From Kappaphycus alvarezii (Eukaryota; Rhodophyta; Florideophyceae; Gigartinales; Solieriaceae): a stretch of DNA of 64,000 nucleotides. This document shows positions 11,313 through 23,254 of this stretch, one piece after another. Both the position numbers and the translations under genes were made by a program. Below the pieces are notes generated by a model. That model did not search any database. It had not been told where the DNA came from and saw only the letters and a list, made by a program, of their open reading frames with translations. The stretch spans positions 620,001 through 684,000 of the forward strand of contig NADL03000620.1 in NCBI GenBank assembly GCA_002205965.3, in the 5' to 3' direction. The stretch's first letter is position 1; every line of letters begins with the position of its first letter.

Positions 11313-11639
11313 TGTTGGTCTACAACGGTCAGCAGAGTCCAAGCCGCGAATGCTCGCTCGGGGGAAAAAATAGGGCACAAAAGGTCGGGAAGCCCACCCC
11401 TATCCTATGCCTCCGACTTCAGCTTCTTACGCTGAAGTCATGCTTTTATTATGAACTTGTCTGGCAGGTTCGTAAAGAGTTTTTGACTCTATTTGGGTGA
11501 AAAAATCCAGTAGTACCCATCTTGGTTAAACTAGTCTACACGTAAGCAATGCTACTGTGATGGTGCACATATGCCACCTACGCACCGGCGCAGATGAGCT
11601 TCGGCACCCACGCAATTTTAGGTGGTGCTATCAAAAGCA
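11313..11639 (-). repeat. 5' LTR of gypsy element I
   Basis: Direct repeat of 6,309-6,636. The sequence just outside it (11,640-11,705) repeats the LTR's own terminal motif GCCACCTACGCACCGGCGCA, forming a short tandem, so the exact outer edge is uncertain by some tens of bases. Confidence 0.8.
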
Positions 11640-11705
11640 TGTGCCACCTACGCACCGGCGCATATGCGCCTACGCACCAATGCAATTGTAGGTTTCGGTA
11701 CCCAG

Positions 11706-14700
11706 AGTTCCGGAGGGAGAATGTGGCTCAGAATTGGGAATTCTGCGCGGCATACTACAGAAGGGGAGCTGTGGTTGTGAAATCAAGGCGTTCAGCTGTG
11801 AATAAGGGCGTTTCGTGAGATAGCAGTAGTGGCAGCCTGTATAGTAAGCTCATTAAGATCCGCATATGAGTTGAGAACTTTGGAAATCATTCAAATAGTG
11901 AAAGATCAAATATTATTAGAAGTGGTTCCTTTTTCTTTCAAAAAGGTGTCTTCGCGTTAGTAGTGTATTCCCGAAATTGTATTTTATATTTCGTGTATTC
12001 GTCGCTCATTATTGTAAAAATGCAGAAATTTTGTATTTGAGTAATACTTCTTTATAACCATGCTTGTTGTCGTACCCTTCCCCGGTCCTGAAATTGTATT
12101 GGCTCTTCCGCAGTATCTCCCTTATATCTTCGAGAGTTCTATTGAAGGTTTAACTGAGGCGGCCTGTTAAATATACACACCTCGGCAAAGTTTTAACCGA
12201 TGCATGCTCAAGCAAAGGGGACGCAGGAGAACCCCCCACTGAATTCTCGACAAGCCTTAAAAAAAACATATTGCAATAACTCCCTTTGTAAGCGTTTTGC
12301 TCATAGAAAGCGACGATGCCAGCCACAAATGATCGAAGTGAGCGATCCTGAGTAAACCGTCAGGACAGCAACAGCTAGAATCCATTGTTTACTGCTATAA
12401 AGACAGCCACGATCGAGTGTGGCAAGGTACGATGGGCATTGCTGATCATGACCGAGGAGGACGGCCCCCTTACCGTACTTTACCAGATCGACCCAGCGTG
12501 CAGCTGGGGCCAGTAATGAAAATCCAACTAAAGCGGGAGGGTCCAAAATAGACGCAACGTTAGTTTCGAAGCGCTGAAGGGCGATCCATGAGACTGGCTG
12601 GACCTTTCAAACATTCAACCTAATTTAACGTTTTCCGTTTTAGTCGGTCAGTCGGGTCACACTTTACAGTGAAAATACTGAGTATTTTCTTAACTTGTGC
12701 CAACTCTGCATTTCACAGTAATTATTTTTTAAAACCGCTAGGAGGTATATACAGTACGTGGGTTGAGATCACTCGCACATAACGCAATTTTCCCACTCGT
12801 TATTTATTATAATCATTGCCACTGCAATGCCAACGCGACTGAAAGTTAATCAAATAAATTTTAAACTTGATTGAAGTAGTATATCGGTGGAAACCAAGCT
12901 TTTTCGAATTTTTGGATCGGCCATTGCGATATTGCAACGAAGATTGCATTCTATTTACAATATGGTGAAATTTTGACTACTCTAAGACGATTGTGAACAG
13001 TGACCACTGTCAGTCACTCGTAGAATACCCACTATCCACTACCCATTACCAGCTATCTCAAGATTTGAGATTCTTCAAAGTGTCTAATAAGCTGACCAAT
13101 AACTGATCACCTAACCTAACAGCCAAACTAGGACTAACTGTGTAACCGATCTCCCCCGAGGTGTCGGTGTTTGCGCCACTCACTCGGTCTGTTAGATATT
13201 AACATTCAATATCGGCTGTTTTTGATCTTTTCTGTCAGTCGGCCAAATAACTGTACTGTAGTATTACCAAGTATCTAACATCATAGATGCGAACCACAGT
13301 AAAATACTCAGGCAGGTGAGTTATCCCCTAAAATTGGGCCGTTTTGGTAGTTGATTCCCTTTTTCCCCAAGCATCTCGCTTCTCTCGCTGACCACATTAC
13401 CCAATCAATAACTATCTTTGTTCTAACTTATTCTTTTCTTACATGAAGAAGGATTCTAGTGCCGTTTCTGTTGTTCTTTTTGTTTGTGCTGCTTCTGAAC
13501 TCAACAATTCCGGCCAGGTCTTATAGCACTTTCTGGGTAAAACCGCGAGACAATTGTGCTGCACGCATTTACGTAGAACTATCTACGCCCACACTACCAC
13601 AATGATCTACTGAATTTTGAATAGCTGCGCATCCGTGGACGGTATTCGATGCCCCGAAAATTTATGTCGTTTTCGTAGGACCGCGGCTGGGGTCTTGTGC
13701 ACTATAAGCCTCTAGGCGGATACTAGAGGGCAACTTTAATGGTATAAGAGTTTTTGGTAAGGAGAGAAGACGGAGAGAAGTGATCAGGATTTTTTGTTAG
13801 GGAGCCGAATAATAAGCTAAGGAGTGGGCCGGAGAGGAGAGAGTGAGGCAATCAGATAAGCCTCCATTAAGTGAGGGGGCGCCGAGAGGACGAAGTTCTA
13901 CTGAAGGGAGGACTGATCCGACTTAACTGCCGCCGAGTTCGGATGAGACTGTGCTCTAGTGTTGCTTATGTATCTTTAAATACTATCTAGTACGAATGAG
14001 ACTGTTCTATGGTTTTACTTATATGAATTGGTTTCTATTCAAGTTGAATAGTGGTCGGGGTTCTTATCGAACTATAAGATACCGCGCCACACCGCATTCA
14101 CTCCACATCAAAAATCAAACTTCCCATATATCCCTTTTTTTCTAGTGGATTCGTTAAATGCATCTCAAACTGGAGATTGGGAATCTATTTCGTCATTACC
14201 GCCCACAGGTGGAAGTTCAAATTTGTACTGTTCATTGCCATACTGTCGCAGCTACTTCTGAAAGCTAAATACAGTATTCTCAAGGAAATTAAAGCCATCT
14301 CTTGCGTCCGGGGGTGCATAACCTTGTGCAATTGATTCTTGGCCTTGTGGAATATTCACTTGATAGGTTTAATACGTAGCAGTAGTAGGCAGAGGAAGTA
14401 GTGGGCAACTGTGGTAGTTGGAAATAGCTGCGGTATTCACGTTCAGAGCAGGCAAGGGGAGCAGTAACAATGCGCAGATACAATCAATTACAGCAGAAGG
14501 CAGGGTCATCGGGAGTCAATGAAAATGCCAGAGAGACATAGTTGGAGGCGGGGACCGCAAGAGGAGGGGACGTTGTGCACGATGGTTGGATATTGCGAAA
14601 GAAGGCAGAAATAGCGAGAATTGAGGGCAACTGAAAGTGGACCGGGTGCATTTTAGTTAAGTCAGCTACTCCATAGTAGTAAAAGATTCATTATACAGAT

Positions 14701-17700
14701 GGTTTCCAAACAACTATCGGAAGACATATGGTTTGGGCACAGTATTGTCGAGCAATGGGAAAAGGAGAGAAATTTTTGAATATGACCATATTTTTGAAAA
14801 TGGGAAAATGGAGACTTTGAGATTAGAAAATTTCTTTTGATTAATATAGATATGGTTTTGATAAATATTGAAACTACTTTGTAATATTTTAATTTGATTT
14901 ATGGCTCTGCTATTCACGTTGAGCGATGGCACCGTGTTCATTCAAATTCAGTATTGAATGAATATATTCAAAAATGTTTTAAACCTCTAAATCAAAGGAA
15001 TCAATATGGAAACCGAACCTCCCCACCGCTATTTTTGTCAAAATGAAATATGTTTCTCTTCTTTTTTATGCAACTTTTTTCATTTCCATGGATTAATACG
15101 AAACATTTTCGAGCAGAAAAAAGATCATCTAGTTCTCGCCAATATCATCCTGAGTAGAATGGTATATCGCAGAAATTCATAAAAATAAATGAACCTCCCT
15201 ACAAAGATATGAAAACTGGCAAGTGGTGGAGCTTTATGATACCAAATATCTAAAATATTTTTATTTCCAATAACCATGTATTTGTCTTCAATTTGGGGAT
15301 AAAATTTGTAATTTTCACCATTAGTTTTCACCATAAAGGCTCCGCGTGCATACAGATATGAACTGGTGCCTTAACTTTGTATTAACTGCTTCAGAAGCTA
15401 CCAGTGGGCGACATATCTTCTTTTATAGTGCTAAGAGCTTAGTTCATCTGAACTTAGACTTTAAAAAGAGCGGAAACGGATATATTACGAAAACTTTATG
15501 GTATGCTATTCCAGAAAGGCTCGGATCAAGCTCCTTTCTCCGTTGATACCAATAATTCTTATTTTTAGATCTATATCGAAGTGTCCCTCACTGTTGTATA
15601 TCATATATCCATCGAAACCAATATTTGGTAATGTGTCCCCCTTCAAAACTTTTGAGGCTTCAAAGTTTAATTTCGAATTCTAGACCATCCTAATACTAGA
15701 ATTTTATAGAATATATCAAAATTGCCCATAATTAATGAGATATTTTATCTTCATCATCGACATTTTCGAAGTTTGGAACTTGTCGGAATCACAAGTTAAA
15801 ACAAACAATTTACTTCTCGATAGCGTTCTGGATCGTTCAAACGTCAAAAAAATTTCTTCTGGCAGCGTAGATGGATTTTTGGTTTAGTTTCAATGAGATT
15901 GGTATCATATTTCTGCAAGTATGTCCTCACCTTTCATCTCTATTTAATGAAATATGCATGTAATTCTATCTTCTGAATCTTACTAAAAAGTCCTAGTAAT
16001 CATATTTCCAGTTTTTTCAAAATTTATAAGACTGCAGGAATATATTGTGGTCTTCAATATATTCTGAGCTTTTGAGCTTTTCAGGATTCCTATAAGTAAC
16101 TTTGAGTACTAACTCCGGCTAAGAGGAGTATTTGAAGCTTTCAAGTGATTTTTTTCTCGGATTTCCTTTCAATAGACTGGATCTCCTGAAATTTGTCCTT
16201 TCCAACGAAATTTTTGGCCCCTTGTTCCAAAAAATCCTCTGTTTCAACATTCGGACCACAGACCTCAAGTTAAACGCTTTTAGTGAGGCTGTCAAGCTGA
16301 ATGACAACTTTTTTCTTCTTATTTTACTCGCCTCCAAACTAGATAAGAAAATATCAAAAAGGAGGGTTAATTATCTATAATCGCCATCTAAATACGACTA
16401 AATTAGAAGAAAAAAAGCAGGGAGGTATATTATTGACACATGCAACGGAGTTATCTCAAACAGATAGGTGGTTGCAGTTTTTCAAACGATACTACTTTGC
16501 AAAAAACTCATGAATTGATAGGAAGTAATTACCTCTTGGTTACTTTTCCGCGACTTCGGCTTCGGATTCTCCGCTATTTATTTCTGTTCGTCCGATAACT
16601 ATGAGTAAAACAATACATGATTGTATGAAGTTAAATATTCAATTACAATATCCTGAAAGCGTCAAAGTATACCCAGAGCCAGTCTTACAAATTGATTTGT
16701 AATTATTCACTAAATATACTTAGCTCTTCCTCAACTCAATAAACGGAAAATCGCAGTATACAGCTCCTCAAACATTAGCTTGCAATTTTTTGCTATTCAC
16801 ACGCCATGTAGGCAGAAATTATTTACTTAGAAGAATCTCATTGCCAACTTTGATCCATAAATACGTATATTTAGCAGGTACAATAATTTTGTTAAACAGC
16901 ATACAAGAAACTGAGCAATTATTTTCTGAAACCTGTCACTTCAATACTTATCTCTCTCTTTTTTCATACAACTTTATTGCTCGTAACGGCTGCGAGAGGT
17001 GGCTCTCTCTCCAAAACCATGGATATTTGAGAATACTTACGCTTAGAAGAAATTACGTTAAACGTTTGTTTTATCTTTGTATCCACGTTCAATGCAATAT
17101 GTCTAGAAATATAGTTAAATACGGTAATACCGTGGCATTCCGGCAGCTTTTTACTTGTTAACTGTTTCCTTCCTTCTCGATAAACCTCTCTGGCACAGTT
17201 CCATATTACATTACATATAGATTACATCAAAATAATTGGAAAATTACAGTTTGAAGACTTCATTACAGTATATAGTGTAAGTAGATACAGTGTCTAGTGT
17301 AACTAGATACATAGCGGGACTTAGCTCTCCATTCAAGGCTTACAACTTCTATTATTTTGAGATTATGGATCTCTTAACACCTCAAGTAGCCATTTTCATT
17401 AAAATTTCTTCATCCAAATGGTGCTAAATAAATTTCAAGAGTTGTTAGATGGTGGCAGAGTGTTTCGGATTGTACGCCTGTTACGTCTTATATCTTTGCA
17501 TTCTGGCCGGTTATTTTCTGGGAAAAGATTGAATTTTCTAGATTTTCTAAATTAACAGCATGTCTGTAATTTTATTTGTTTGTAAGTACACCTATTGGTG
17601 CTAAAAATTTCAGGCGGTGGTATTTAGAAGCAAAATATCCCATTTTCCTCGCAACGTGTTTTGGAAGAAGCTCCTTGATTATCATAATGATCATTTTAGC

Positions 17701-18164
17701 GTCGGAAGACTGTAAATCATCTTGAGTGGTGTTCGTGTGGGCTCCTATTGGTAGAGAGCGCGCGCAAGGGGAGATCTATCAAAATTTGTCGTCATCGTCG
17801 AAGTTCGATCCGTACTCGACTCCAGAAAATTTTGATGGTGCAATATGTTTTCCTTGCAGTGATTTCTATTTTCATTTTATATTGTATCTTCATATTAATA
17901 TAGTCAGTAATTGCCATTTCCGTGTTAGGTACATGCGATGTCCAGTGGATGGTACTCATTTTGTCCAATTGTTTCAGCTCGTTAACTGCTGCCAGCGGAT
18001 GAATCAGGAGAATGAAAAATTGGGTATGCCTTTATATCCATGATGCTGTCAACGACACCTTCAACAATTCTTATTATGATTTCCATTGACCGGTCATCAA
18101 AAGTACTATTCATGTACAAGGAGATGCTTTCGGAGCGGTGGACTGGAGGTGTTTGCGTATTTTG
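11706..18164. other. gene-free, AT-rich region
   Basis: About 6.4 kb without a supportable gene. An old repeat block at 11,900-12,150 matches 4,530-4,790. Between 13,790 and 14,095 the layout is LTR-like (TGTTAGGG start, CTATTCAAGTTGAATAG near the end), but no partner copy is present. From 14.7 to 17.3 kb the sequence is strongly AT-rich with open frames of up to about 120 codons (for example 16,790-17,161) that lack recognisable motifs. These are most likely chance frames. Confidence 0.55.
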
Positions 18165-19180
18165 TGCAGTGCAATGCGCGGTGCGCAGTTCTTCTCGTCT
18201 AGAAACGGAGCCCCGTCAGGAAATGAGAAAACCAAAACACACACACCACGACCCACGAGGTGTTCGCTGTCTTTCTTTCTCTTTAAGCACCCTGCAATGC
18301 AGTAGTACAGCTCGCCGACGGAGAGGAGAAGTGGGGCTGGAAGAGCGGGGGTGATTCCTTGGACGGCTGGACGGTATACTTGCCCTCCGGGTTTTAACGC
18401 CGGACCGTGGTCAGGAGAATGCTAGAACATTGATAAGTATCGATTCCAAAGAACCGTAGACACCAGGGGTGTAATACTGGACAAAAAAGTTGTATTAGTG
18501 GGTCAGCAGTGCTGATTATCGCCTATGGAGATAAGGATGTTGTCACCAACGACAAACTTTAAGTTCCTTCTTGTATATAAACGCTGGAGTCCGGGGCTCT
18601 AAGTGTGAGTAAATATCACAAACAAACAACAAAAGGGGTATTATAATATTTGATGGATTAGGGAGAAACAAAAAGAGAGACCCAGGGGATAAACGTGGCT
18701 ATAGCCAAAGTTACCGTTGGCAAAGTTTCTGCAAAGGCGGAAGTTGGGAGTAAAGTTCAGAGCCAACACCGAGGTGGCTGTGTAATCTAGGGCCGTAGTG
18801 GCCAGGTAGGTATAGCTACTAGTTAGCTAGGTTAGGGCTATCTACGACGGCGGGTTAAGTAAAATTAAGGTCAACCAATTAATGGAGATCCAAGTTAGAG
18901 ATAGGTAAAGTCGACACTTGGCCCAATAGGTGCATTTCACCTGCGAAAATATCAGGTCCAATGGGAGGGCAGAATGATTCGGACTGCTAGACCTCGACCC
19001 CTCTCGGATGAGCATACAGTACAAGGAGTAATGGTGGGCGACAATCGAAAATTGCCCTTACTGTACAGTACGGTGTCTGTTGGTAGCAGTGTGCCAGCAC
19101 GAACAAAAATTGGATCTGAAAAGGATCTCTAAAACCAGATCCACCGGTGGCAGTACAGTACGAGAGCCTATTGAACTACA
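18165..19180 (-). repeat. 3' LTR of gypsy element II (copy 2 of the 1-kb LTR family)
   Basis: 1,016 bp beginning TGCAGTGCAAT and ending ATTGAACTACA on the plus strand. Against 29,767-30,781 I counted about 18 differences in the first roughly 640 bp lined up by eye, mostly transitions. It contains a TATA-like segment near 18,575. Confidence 0.8.
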
Positions 19181-19193
19181 TATCCCCCTTCTG
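19181..19193 (-). promoter_or_regulatory. polypurine tract of gypsy element II
   Basis: The minus strand reads AGAAGGGGGATA and then immediately TGTAG, the LTR start. In LTR retroelements such a tract primes plus-strand synthesis and must abut the 3' LTR. The equivalent positions beside the solo copies (3,761 and 55,643) lack it. Confidence 0.6.
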
Positions 19194-19387
19194 AACAGAA
19201 TAAAGTTTACTTCATTGAGTATACAAATTGTACAACGCAGGCCTCACTATACGGCTAAGAACTAACCGGATGTTCCACATCAGACACGTGCAGTGGGGCT
19301 CGCAATAGAATCGCCATTGCAACAGAAGACCACAGCGTGCAACTTATGCGCTGATAAAGACGTCTGCGAATCACTCCTTTGGTTGTG

Positions 19388-19622
19388 TTAAACTTCTCTG
19401 CGATGCGCCGGATGAGGTCTTCTAGGAACAGAATAGAGGTAGGGATGGGATACCCAGTAATCGAAAGCCCGGGGCTGAAAATTGAAGTTTGGTACCTGGA
19501 GGGTGTTGTGCGAAGGGGGCGGGATCCGGCGTACTAGTTTGCGCTCCAAGTCTTTGACTTTGTCTCGGTTGGCAATGTCGGCGGTGCCGCCAGCGCACAT
19601 TCCCGGGGAGTTCGATACTCAA
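19388..19622 (-). pseudogene. relic of the RT-associated C-terminal domain (fragment 1)
   Basis: The minus-strand reading NRDKVKDLERKL...LQVPNFNFQPRAFDYW matches in order the fragment at 60,556-61,092 (HRNKVTDLERKL...VKVPNFDFQSLDFDYL). It corresponds to the middle of that domain; the DVT-containing start and the C-terminal RLAV..RRG end are missing. It lies inside element II, downstream of pol, and probably arrived as a separate insertion. Confidence 0.6.
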
Positions 19623-19656
19623 AATAATCGTATTTTCCGTATTGTAGTACCGGCTC

Positions 19657-19745
19657 GGGCCCTTTAGCCCAGTTGGTAGTGTCTTGGACTACTTACGGGG
19701 AGGTCCTGGGTTCGAAGCGCGGGAGTCTCCCCATTTTTGGGGAGG
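19657..19745 (+). other. tRNA-like Pol III element (A and B boxes, hairpin, T-run)
   Basis: TAGCCCAGTTGG at 19,665-19,676 fits an A box and GGTTCGAAGC at 19,709-19,718 fits a B box at tRNA spacing. D-arm and T-loop are recognisable. The acceptor stem (GGGCCCT) does not pair with the 3' side, and the anticodon stem is poor, so a functional tRNA is unlikely. A hairpin CTCCCC-ATTTTT-GGGGAG follows, with a T-run in its loop. It may be a tRNA-derived SINE head or a decayed tRNA gene. Confidence 0.4.
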
Positions 19746-20275
19746 CCTCCTCAAGTTTTAGCCCTATTTCTTGGGCCCACACACATTTTCCACGTTCGAC
19801 AGGTTCTTGACTTACAGTATCGTCCTGTTAATAACTGTAAGTTGCGGCACGTCTACGCACCTCCGGGAGATTACAACCACGGGAAGGGGCAGGACAAAAT
19901 GGGCCGGACATAAATACGCGTGTCTGGATGCCGAATCGGCGAATACAGTATCTACGACAACATCACAAAAAGTGAATGAACCTCTTTTTGGCTTCCAGCC
20001 TTTGGTTGCTTTTTCAGCAAAGTCGCAGCGCGCCCTTTGTTCCTTTTCAGCAAAACGTTCACACCCGTCGCACACATCCCTCGCCTCCCTTTCCAAACAG
20101 CTTTTCGGTTGCACACGGCCGTCTCTGACACTACACCTTCCCCTCTATGTTCCGGTGCTCCATCCAAGAAGAGTATGAGCTCCCTATGATGTCGGACGAA
20201 CCCTATCGTTTCTCGCGGGCTCCCTCCCTGGTTTGATGTTTGCCAGTTTTATGACGAAGAGGGTATTGGAAGTAC

Positions 20276-22254
20276 ATGCGGTGGGAGATGTCGGGGCTGT
20301 TACTACCGGGGGGAATTCCGTCAACGGCGTTGCGGTCATTCGAGTGGGCGCGGGTGTCGATGCACTCCGCTGATTTGGGTACGCGTCATAGTCGATGGAA
20401 AGCGGGTAAATGGGAGCCACTACCTCCCCGTCAGGTCCGTCGGACCGACCAGGTTGCACGCTTGGCCGACATATTGCGGTTGCTTAGCGGCCCCTTCTTT
20501 CCTTACGCTGGCCCTCGCCCGCTGTACTTGTGGTGTACCCGTTCTCCTGAGTGACATCACTATGTGCAGTCTTTGCGTAAGATCGAGGATGTGGTCCAAA
20601 ATTGAACTGTGGTTTACGGCCGATGTACATCCACAGGCGGTCCTATGGACCCACAAAGTGTTGCTTTATGATTACCGCAGTGTGAAGAAGGCAGATCTCT
20701 CCTTCTGTTCCAGCACTGTGCGGTACGAACGGCGTTGGCGGTCCGAGTTCGGCTGCTTCATTAAGTGGCACCAACCTGAGGCGGAACGCTGGAGACCTTC
20801 GGCGCTGCGTTCTCGTTACATTGCTGTACTTTCCTGGCGGGAAGAGTGGGAAGTTCCATGGTGGTTATGGGCTCAGCCTCCTCCATTTTTTGCATACCTT
20901 GGCTCGGATGTACTGGTGAATCGCTCCTTTGCTTGGTGGGTTGTACACTGTACCGGTTGGACCATATTTGTGGCCTGCTTCGTCATCTGGGAGGTATACG
21001 GTACCTTTCGGTTGTGTTAGATACCTCCTCTAGCCCGTGTTGCGCTCTATCGACATGGTCCGGACGTGCTGCGAGTTGTCCTTGGTGAAGAAGGGTACGG
21101 TGATTGGGTAGTCATAAAGCGAGTGGTGGACCAAGCAGATTGGACGCGGGTACCGCGGAGAAACAGTCAGCGTGGCAGCGCTCAGCGGTACACATATTGC
21201 CGATCACGGTTTGGGGAGGCCGGAGACTTCATATGGTACGACCCGTGGTCTAACTATGTAATTGGTGAGGCAGAGGCCTGCAATCGCAGGGCGAATCGGC
21301 ACGACTGCCCGTTTGGCACGGCATCTAGACGGTCCGATGCAACAAGAAATCGGAGGCTTGAGGAGCAAGGGGATATCTGCGAGGCGCGGATTTTCGCCAC
21401 CATCGCTTCGTCAGCTCTGCAAGATGAGCCAACAGAGAGGACCAGAGAGAGCTTCTTCTCAAGCACTTCTCCGGCAGTAAGTAAGCCCAGAACCCCTGAA
21501 TTCACAGAAAGGCGGGAGAGACTAGTTCGCGTAGGGAATCTTCGCATGTACCTTCTAATGATCCTCTCATGGGGCAATCGCAAGTGTCAGAGGTCATTAT
21601 CCTCTCTTCCGGGGAAAACTCGCCGCAGTCCAAGCGTTTGAAGCGGAAAGAATGGACAGGTAAGGAATCCGACCTTTTGTCATCGAAAGCGGCCAAAGGA
21701 GTAAAGGCTTCATCGAAAGGGACACTCAGATCGTCTAGAGGCGCAAGAGGAGAAAGTACAGCTCGCAGTCCCAGTGTTCGAGATTGCCAAGAGGTGATTA
21801 GTTCTTCCCCTAGTTCATCCCCAGTTCGGGCCAGGCAGGAGTGGAACCCGAATCCATGCCTTTGGTGCCCGGCAATCATGAAAAGGAACTCAAAGAAGTT
21901 GCACAAGCGCCAATCATTGTGGATACCACAGTTACTTCCTCAAGTAGGAAGTACGGACCGGTGGGGTATCATGTGACGGCCATAGATGTCGTGAAGAAAT
22001 TCCTGGATTTCACCCTGTCACCTCCAGGGGGGAGCTGGGCTAGCACCGTACCACACTTGGTAGGTCAACTACAACTTTTCATTATCGATGCCCGCCAGAA
22101 AATAATCAATAGAAAGGATACAACAGGTCTGTCCGTACTCTGGGGTTCCCCGGTTCAACCTTTAGATCGGGTGTTCTTTTCGGCAGACGCTTGGGCGTTA
22201 ATTCATTACTTCGTCATTCAAGTAGTCGGAGCTTCCGTTCGTCCTCTCCCGTAG
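20276..22254 (+). pseudogene. antisense open region inside gypsy element II, product unknown
   Basis: Plus-strand, opposite to gag-pol, between integrase and the 3' LTR. The frame from 20,454 to 21,641 is open for about 396 codons except for one TAG at 21,018-21,020. Its first part is Trp-rich and ends in a hydrophobic stretch (WWVVHCTGWTIFVACFVIW), a possible membrane segment. The next part has a readable WVVIKRVVDQADWTRVPRR segment. After frame changes, 21,569-21,976 is Ser/Lys/Arg-rich with an acidic-Ser start (SEVIILSSGENSPQSKRLKR), and 21,841-22,254 continues with YGPVGYHVTAIDVVKKFLDF. GC content is higher than in the flanking 14-18 kb. I do not recognise the family. Some plant gypsy elements of the Tat lineage carry an extra antisense ORF in this position; similarity in placement is all I can claim. 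Confidence 0.4.
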
Positions 22255-22635
22255 TCAGTGAGAGAGCTTCGTAGCAGTTTGTTAGCGTTTGTAGAGGACT
22301 TTGAGCGGCAAGCCACCGGCGAACGGGTCGATCTTCCGCGATACTGCCCTCTATCGATGGATAGTTAGCAAAATGGGCGAATCTCAACGATAGTAGGTTA
22401 TTGTAAGCCTCATTTTTCAATAATGCGCGCAATTTTGGGGAAGTTCCCGTTTCAATTCTGTGAGCCCTTTTGAAATTGCTAGTAGCGGACCATCTGGCAA
22501 ACCTCCTTGTGCTACTGTCCATGTTGGCCAAAAGAAAATGAGTTCTCGGTTGAACTCTATCTTTTAGGTTTGTAAATTCATCCTCCTTCTGAAGATTGGA
22601 ACAGAATTTATATATTCTGAATTATCTTGTGGATC
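22255..22635. other. untranslated stretch 3' of the chromodomain
   Basis: Between the end of pol (minus strand) and the antisense open region. A minus-strand frame at 22,214-22,531 (about 105 codons) has no recognised motif. No second LTR pair was found here that would make the pol region a smaller nested element. Confidence 0.4.
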
Positions 22636-22863
22636 TTATCCAACTTGAGCAGTGCCCACTTCTGGTGGTGGGGGCAGTTTATTTTTCCGGAAGTATTGCA
22701 CTAAATTTCTCCTCAGAAGCGCAGATACAGGTTCCCAAGTTGCCCCAGAGATTGGATAGCCGGTCCAGTGGACGCGAAGCAACAGATCCTCGTCTTCAGC
22801 TCGACCGTGTGATAAAGTGTTCTCGATGACATATTCCCGACTCGAGGCTTCTGGATTTTGCAC
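22636..22863 (-). pseudogene. chromodomain at the integrase C-terminus of gypsy element II
   Basis: Reads REYVIENTLSHGR..., then LLLRVHWTGYPISGATWEP and LVQYFRKN. The aromatic and Trp positions (Y-V/I-E at the start, W-x-G-Y, A-T-W-E-P) are those of chromodomains that bind methylated histone tails. In chromoviruses this domain tethers integration to heterochromatin, consistent with the gene-poor location. A frame change separates it from the integrase. Confidence 0.85.
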
Positions 22864-23254
22864 CCTAAATTCGAATTCCCTTGACTGATGCCGGGTCCTT
22901 GAGGGTAGTTGGTCTTCACTGTCGTTCTCTTCATGTAGCTTGTATTTGTTAGACGGACTTTCTCTTCCGAGTAGGCCGCAACGGATGGCGAAGGCATCGC
23001 CTGATCTCCGCTTTTATCCTCTGAGGGATTAATTGTTTCTTTGCATGCCGTCAACTTCATGCTGTAATCCTGAGCCCCGAGCGAGTCTTGTACTGCATTA
23101 GTTATCGCTTCTACTCTAATTTCAATAAATTGAAGGTCAAGCAGTCCTTTGAACAACGAACTACCTTCGGGGATGCCATTTGAGTTGATTCGCATTATGA
23201 TGGCTGCGGTGGTGTGATCCGTTTTGTTCTTTTCCATTGTAGGCTTCAATTGCT

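Larger units (their letters stand above)
6309..11639 (-). mobile_element. Ty3/gypsy LTR retrotransposon I, decayed, 5.3 kb
   Basis: Two direct repeats of about 327 bp (6,309-6,636 and 11,313-11,639) enclose minus-strand gag, protease, reverse transcriptase, RNase H and integrase in Ty3/gypsy order. A G-run (minus-strand ATGGGGGG) sits directly upstream of the left LTR, in the position of the 3' polypurine tract. No tRNA-iMet primer-binding sequence is visible next to the right LTR. Each domain lies in a separate broken frame, so the element is dead. Flanking pentamers do not match, so no target duplication is visible. Confidence 0.85.

Noticed and set aside
12301..12546. Minus-strand frame faintly resembling a gypsy RNase H (YGKGAVLLG, then SSKQWILAVAVL)
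   Set aside because: Too few aligned positions and no neighbouring RT or integrase.
13739..14095. Copia-like solo LTR or primer-site resemblance (TGGTATAAGAG; TGTTAGGG...TTCAAGTTGAATAG)
   Set aside because: No second copy, no adjacent gag-pol, and the primer-like motif lies on the wrong side of the LTR-like block.
16790..17161. 123-codon plus-strand ORF
   Set aside because: AT-rich chance frame: no motif, no good start context, and no partner copy.
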